Shown here in pieces: positions 41,621 to 44,893 of a stretch of 44,893 bases of DNA; positions within the stretch are counted from its first letter, which is position 1; each line of letters begins with the position of its first letter. The stretch is taken from NCBI GenBank assembly GCA_003142815.1, contig PLNP01000011.1, positions 166,953 through 211,845 of the forward strand. The letters are read 5' to 3'. Position numbers and translations under genes: made by a program. This stretch comes from Rhodanobacteraceae bacterium. Its GTDB lineage: Bacteria; Pseudomonadota; Gammaproteobacteria; Xanthomonadales; Rhodanobacteraceae. The notes beneath the pieces are model-generated. The model ran no database searches, was not told where the DNA came from, and worked only from the letters and a program-made list of their open reading frames with translations.

Positions 41621-43075
41621 ACGGTCGGCGTCGTCACGAGCGGCTGGACGCTGCACGAGGAGCGCGCAGAGCAGTGCCAGGACGCAAAGGTCGGCGCTGG
41701 TGCGCAGGTTGTAGTCCACGGTTTCTTGCAGGAGGCACAGGACGATGGAGACGCTGGCAGCGCGCGGAATGACGGCGGCCATGGGCGAGCCGCCCCGCCG
41801 CCGCCACACGCGCACGCCGGCGAAGAGCAGCCACAGCAGCAACAGCGCGGCGAGCACGGCCGCGGGCCAGCCGCCTTCCAGCCACAATTCGGCCCAATCG
41901 TTGTGCGCGTGGTTGACGTAGGCGGAGAACTGCACCGCGGGCGTCTCGAAGCTCTGGTAGGCGTTGACGAAGGTGCCGAAGCCGGAGCCGAGCGCACCGA
42001 AATGCCGGGCCGCTTGCAGGGTGACGCCGAGTACGGTCCAGCGCGCATCGCCGAGCGGATCTTCACCGAGCCGCTCGAGCACGCCGTACAGGCCGTACTG
42101 GATCGCCAGCACCAGACCCATGACAGCCGTTGCGACCACGCCGCGGGTGATGCGTGCATGGCCACCGTCGTGGATGCGGGCAATCGACAACGCGATCACC
42201 ACACCGACGAGCAGGCCGGCCATGCCGAGGATGACGCCGGCGCGCGAGCGCGCCAGCACCAGCCCCAGGATGACCAGCATGGCGAGCAGTGCGTCGGCCA
42301 CGATGCCGAGTATCGACACCGCGCGGCCGGCACTGCGTTCGGCGAGTCGCGCGGCCAGCCAGGCCAGCGCAAGCGGCAGGCTCATATACAGCAACGCTGC
42401 ATAGTGGTTGCGGTTGGCGAAGAAACCGACGGCTTCGGTCGGATTGGTTATGGCATACAGACGCAATCCGCTAGCGGGACCGTCGGCCACCTGGGCGAGG
42501 CCCAGCACGACGCTGAGCGCGACCATCCCGAACAGCACCGGCACCAGGCGCAGGCGCGTGCGCGGGTCGAGGCTGAGCGCGCCAATGAAGACGGCGGCCG
42601 GCGGCAGCAGCGTCCACAACGCCCGCTCGGTCGCGTACGCATCAAGCGACAGCGGACGCACGCTGGGGTCGACTCCGGCAATGCCGAGTTCCGCAGCGAG
42701 TTCGGCGCGCCCGCCCAGCGCTACCCACCAATCGTGCGGCAACGGCAGGCACTGCAGTGCAAACAGCACGCCGACCAGTCCCAGCCAGATCAGTGCAAGG
42801 CGCGTCGGCGCTGCCAGCGATGCCCAGCGCAGGCGCGCCAGAGCGAGCCAGAGCACCGGCAGCGACGCGAGTTGGAGCAGCGTGTCGCCGGCCAGTCCCG
42901 GCCGACTGCTGCCGCCGAGGATGCAGGCCAGCACCAGCAACAGCGCGGTCAGGACGAAGGCGGGAAGGTCTTCGGCGGCGATCGGTTCGCCGTTGCGATA
43001 GTTGGCTGCGCGGCCCGCGTGCTCGACGTGGGCGTGCAGACGGCGCGCACGCCTGAAACGGTCGAGGACGGTCAT
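41558..43075 (-). CDS. O-antigen ligase/polymerase family (Wzy_C) membrane protein
   Basis: 505 residues with about 12 hydrophobic helices. GFFANRNHYAALLYMSLPLA and YVNHAHNDWAELWLEGGWPA are the two Wzy_C (WaaL/ligase) signatures; the His of HAHND is in the periplasmic loop expected to act on the lipid-linked glycan. Members ligate O-antigen to lipid A-core or polymerise exopolysaccharide. I chose the ATG at 43075 over a TTG at 43084. The last 20 or so residues (after LLVQRPAARDD) are read antisense through a broken oxidoreductase gene, so the original C-terminus was probably replaced. Confidence 0.83.
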   Translation of the reverse strand: MTVLDRFRRARRLHAHVEHAGRAANYRNGEPIAAEDLPAFVLTALLLVLACILGGSSRPGLAGDTLLQLASLPVLWLALARLRWASLAAPTRLALIWLGLVGVLFALQCLPLPHDWWVALGGRAELAAELGIAGVDPSVRPLSLDAYATERALWTLLPPAAVFIGALSLDPRTRLRLVPVLFGMVALSVVLGLAQVADGPASGLRLYAITNPTEAVGFFANRNHYAALLYMSLPLALAWLAARLAERSAGRAVSILGIVADALLAMLVILGLVLARSRAGVILGMAGLLVGVVIALSIARIHDGGHARITRGVVATAVMGLVLAIQYGLYGVLERLGEDPLGDARWTVLGVTLQAARHFGALGSGFGTFVNAYQSFETPAVQFSAYVNHAHNDWAELWLEGGWPAAVLAALLLLWLLFAGVRVWRRRGGSPMAAVIPRAASVSIVLCLLQETVDYNLRTSADLCVLALLCALLVQRPAARDDADRAASARRASTVASSATSISSA

Positions 43076-43154
43076 CAAACGCAAACGCGGTCCCCCGAAA
43101 ACGATCTGGACCGCACGCGCGGCCCAGAAGGTTTACCTGAAAAGGGTGAAAAAA

Positions 43155-43616
43155 TCAGGGACTGAGCGGCGGATTGCTGCTGGCGTTGGCATTGTGAGCG
43201 ACCACGTAGCCGGCCACGGCCAAGCCGGCGATAACGACCACGAACGGTGCCGCTCCTCCGACCGAGCCACCACCGAGAGCGCCGGTCTCACCGGGATTCG
43301 TGCTCTGCACCAGCGCAAAACCGCCTTTGCAGTTCTTTGAGTCGGCGATCGTCACCACCGTGCGCGGCTCGACCTTCAACTTGCAGCCGTCATTGAAGGT
43401 GACTTCGCCTGCGCTATTCCGCTGCACGGCCATGACCCGGTCGCCAGCGACCAGCAAATCACCCACCTTCCCCGGCACGAACTCGACGCCCTGGTTGATC
43501 TCGAGATCACCTCGGACGGCGGTGAGGGTCGCCGCCGTATTATCGGCTGCGAAGGCAGCGGAACCTGCGCCGCAGGCGAGCGCCAAACAAGCGAATGCGA
43601 TGCTGTAATTCTTCAT
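43155..43616 (-). CDS. Secreted FecR-like small protein
   Basis: 153 residues with a signal peptide (MKNYSIAFACLALACGAGSA, cleaved after AFA). LTAVRGDLEINQGVEF, VGDLLVAGDRVM and KLKVEPRTVVTI give the pattern of a FecR-type beta domain (a value 'set', a threshold G..L..GD, then L.....T.....). Near the C-terminus FVVVIAGLAVAGYVVAHN is a hydrophobic segment that may anchor it in the membrane. GAGGGACC precedes the ATG. In this family region such small proteins accompany exopolysaccharide genes (inference from context). Two cysteines in the mature part (NDGCKLK, KNCKGG) could form a disulfide. Confidence 0.65.
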   Translation of the reverse strand: MKNYSIAFACLALACGAGSAAFAADNTAATLTAVRGDLEINQGVEFVPGKVGDLLVAGDRVMAVQRNSAGEVTFNDGCKLKVEPRTVVTIADSKNCKGGFALVQSTNPGETGALGGGSVGGAAPFVVVIAGLAVAGYVVAHNANASSNPPLSP

Positions 43617-43785
43617 GATGGTCCCTCATGGCAGCTGCGTTGGGTGCGGTCCGAGGCCTGAATCAAGGCTATTGACCACATCACTCTGCGTATGCTAGCA
43701 AAGCTGGCGATCCAAAGCAAGCGGTTGCAGAACTTGGTAGTGCCTTCGGTTCAAAGTCTCGCCACCGTTCGCCCTGATCCTTCGA

Positions 43786-43877
43786 CCCTTCGATACCTCA
43801 GGGTCAGGACGAGGTGCACCTTCGGCGTATCGAAGGGTGAACGGCTCCGCCTCCGTTCACCCTGAGGTATCTAAGGG
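43786..43877. repeat. REP-like imperfect palindrome
   Basis: Outer arms CCCTTCGATACCTCAGGGT (43786-43804) and ACCCTGAGGTATCTAAGGG (43859-43877) pair at 18 of 19 bases. An inner perfect 10-bp hairpin, GGGTGAACGG (43835-43844) and CCGTTCACCC (43853-43862), shares bases with the right arm, so two alternative folds are possible. It ends at the stop of the TPR gene on the minus strand and could act as its terminator or as an interspersed repeat. Confidence 0.87.
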
Positions 43878-44893
43878 TGGACGCTCGCATCGGCGCGGGT
43901 CACCTCGAGGCCGGTGAATTCGATGATGCCACTGACCTGCTGTTCCGCCGGCACGCGCGCAGCCAGCTCGAGCTGAAGCCACTGCGCGCCGCAGTCGTGG
44001 TCAGGCACGACGAAACCGGTCGCAAAGTCGCGCCATGGACCGGAGCCGGAAAAGCGCTCGGTCGCGCCGACGCGCTGGCCGTGCCCCTCGGCGCAGTCAA
44101 TGACCCATTGCAGTCCGCGCTCATTGTGCAGGGCCTCGGTGCGCGTGCGCCCCTGCAGGCGATAATCGCCCGGTGGCAACGCGAGCAACTGGCGCACATG
44201 GCGGAACGCGACCCGCCGGTCGGCGAACTCGATGCGCAGGGAACGCGCACCCGGCATGCCGCGCTGCGCGATGTCGGCCCCGGCGATGTGCCCGATGCGC
44301 CAACCGAACCCGACATCGCCGGGCGCGTATTCGAAGCTGCCGTCGTAGACGTTGGACAGCGACGCACGTCGTTCGGGCGGCAGCGTGTCGACCCACAGCG
44401 GATAGGCTTGCGCCCAGCGGTGGTCGCGGATCAGGCGCTCCAGCCATGCCGCGCGCTCGGCTGGCTGCAGTGGCGCGGCGCTGCCTTCCAGCATGCCGAC
44501 CAGCGTGGCGATCGCGTCGGTGTGGCTGCCGTCGCTGCACAGACGGTTCCAGAACGCGGCGCGCCAGGTGGGATTGCGCGCGAGCAGCGCGGCGAGTGGC
44601 GGTCGTGCCTGCGCATCATCGACCAGTGCGGCAAGTGCCGGATACAGCGTCTCGCCGCGCGCTGGATCGACGCGCAGCAATGCGTCGACGTGGCGCAAGC
44701 CCTCGTCCAGACGCCCCTCGCCGAGCAGGTGCTGCAACAGCCACGCGTGACTGTACGGATCGCGGGGCGCATGCCGCGCCGCCTGCTCCATCAACGCGCG
44801 CGCCTGCACCACGTCGCCGTCGGCCTCCGCGGTGCGCGCGAGTTCGCGATAACCGCGCCCGTCGAGTGGATTGGCCGAGACCGCGCTGCGCGC
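43871..44893 (-). CDS. TPR protein with C-terminal beta-sandwich domain (5' end outside window)
   Basis: The frame is open to the right edge (visible part about 340 codons; a GTG at 44812 is the first start-like codon but residues upstream look TPR-like, such as NPLDGRGYRELARTAEADGD). TPR-like helices run to about residue 160 of the part counted from 44812; then a C-terminal domain with NVYDGSFEYAPGDVGFGWRI and LQLELAARVPAE looks like a jelly-roll carbohydrate-binding fold. Together with the ligase-like protein it suggests a polysaccharide or cell-surface assembly locus. Stop overlaps the REP-like palindrome. Function not recognised. Confidence 0.65.
   Translation of the reverse strand, partial: ARSAVSANPLDGRGYRELARTAEADGDVVQARALMEQAARHAPRDPYSHAWLLQHLLGEGRLDEGLRHVDALLRVDPARGETLYPALAALVDDAQARPPLAALLARNPTWRAAFWNRLCSDGSHTDAIATLVGMLEGSAAPLQPAERAAWLERLIRDHRWAQAYPLWVDTLPPERRASLSNVYDGSFEYAPGDVGFGWRIGHIAGADIAQRGMPGARSLRIEFADRRVAFRHVRQLLALPPGDYRLQGRTRTEALHNERGLQWVIDCAEGHGQRVGATERFSGSGPWRDFATGFVVPDHDCGAQWLQLELAARVPAEQQVSGIIEFTGLEVTRADASVHP

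Noticed and set aside
41726-43165. Long plus-strand reading frame antisense to the ligase gene
   Set aside because: Composition is low-complexity (Arg, Gln, His and Glu rich), typical of antisense to a high-GC hydrophobic gene; no domain.
1-44893. tRNA, rRNA or riboswitch
   Set aside because: No cloverleaf with a conserved TTCGA arm and no recognisable rRNA or riboswitch core was seen on either strand, within the limits of reading by eye.

Overview
The window is high-GC DNA (mostly about 60-68% G+C by eye) of a gammaproteobacterium. The gene families fit the Xanthomonadales/Rhodanobacteraceae best: TPR-sulfotransferases, REP palindromes with a REP-associated tyrosine transposase, and a secreted protein ending in an IFADGF-type motif. 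No rRNA or tRNA gene and no CRISPR array was recognised. Both ends cut through genes. GC shifts and many broken genes between about 25 and 33 kb mark a mosaic accessory zone. If this is a metagenome contig, a chimeric join there cannot be excluded from sequence alone.

Layout. (1) 1-9.8 kb: four paralogous TPR-sulfotransferases, three on the plus strand and one on the minus strand, enclose one large secreted protein that is followed by a strong terminator. (2) 9.9-12.6 kb: a small GIY-YIG protein, a PEP mutase/isocitrate lyase family enzyme and a WecA-like polyprenyl-phosphate sugar-phosphate transferase. (3) 12.7-14.0 kb: REP arrays flanking a RAYT transposase. (4) 14.1-25.9 kb, all minus strand and mostly joined by ATGA/TGATG stop-start overlaps: a surface polysaccharide (O-antigen type) cluster running fkbM, wzx, GT2, wzy, GT, GT4, asparagine synthase-like amidotransferase, methyltransferase, secreted putative hydrolase, GT4.

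(5) 25.9-33.4 kb: the mosaic zone. It has three same-orientation copies of a 104-124 bp repeat that abut truncated genes (gmd and two glycosyltransferases), a Y1 transposase element with inverted ends plus a broken relative, two methyltransferases, remnants of IS5-, IS1595- and IS91-like transposases, and a low-GC secreted beta-helix protein. (6) 33.4-41.0 kb, minus strand: a compact five-gene redox operon (NfnA-like, NfnB-like, 2-oxoacid:ferredoxin oxidoreductase gamma-alpha and beta, and a PFOR-like protein with a C-terminal ferredoxin domain), bordered by IS remnants. (7) 41.2-44.9 kb: an IS30 remnant, a broken FAD oxidoreductase, an O-antigen ligase-like protein, a FecR-like secreted protein, an REP-like palindrome and a partial TPR protein.

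How it fits together. The WecA-like enzyme would start a lipid-linked glycan, the glycosyltransferases and modifying enzymes extend and decorate it, Wzx flips it, Wzy polymerises it, and a ligase-like protein (41.6 kb) could transfer it. The mosaic zone looks like an actively rearranged end of that cluster. The redox operon is a separate module that would couple NAD(P)H and ferredoxin pools to 2-oxoacid oxidation or reductive carboxylation. The sulfotransferase set may sulfate an unknown local substrate. The items most worth following up are the 104-124 bp junction repeat, the five-gene Nfn/OFOR operon and the sulfotransferase cluster.
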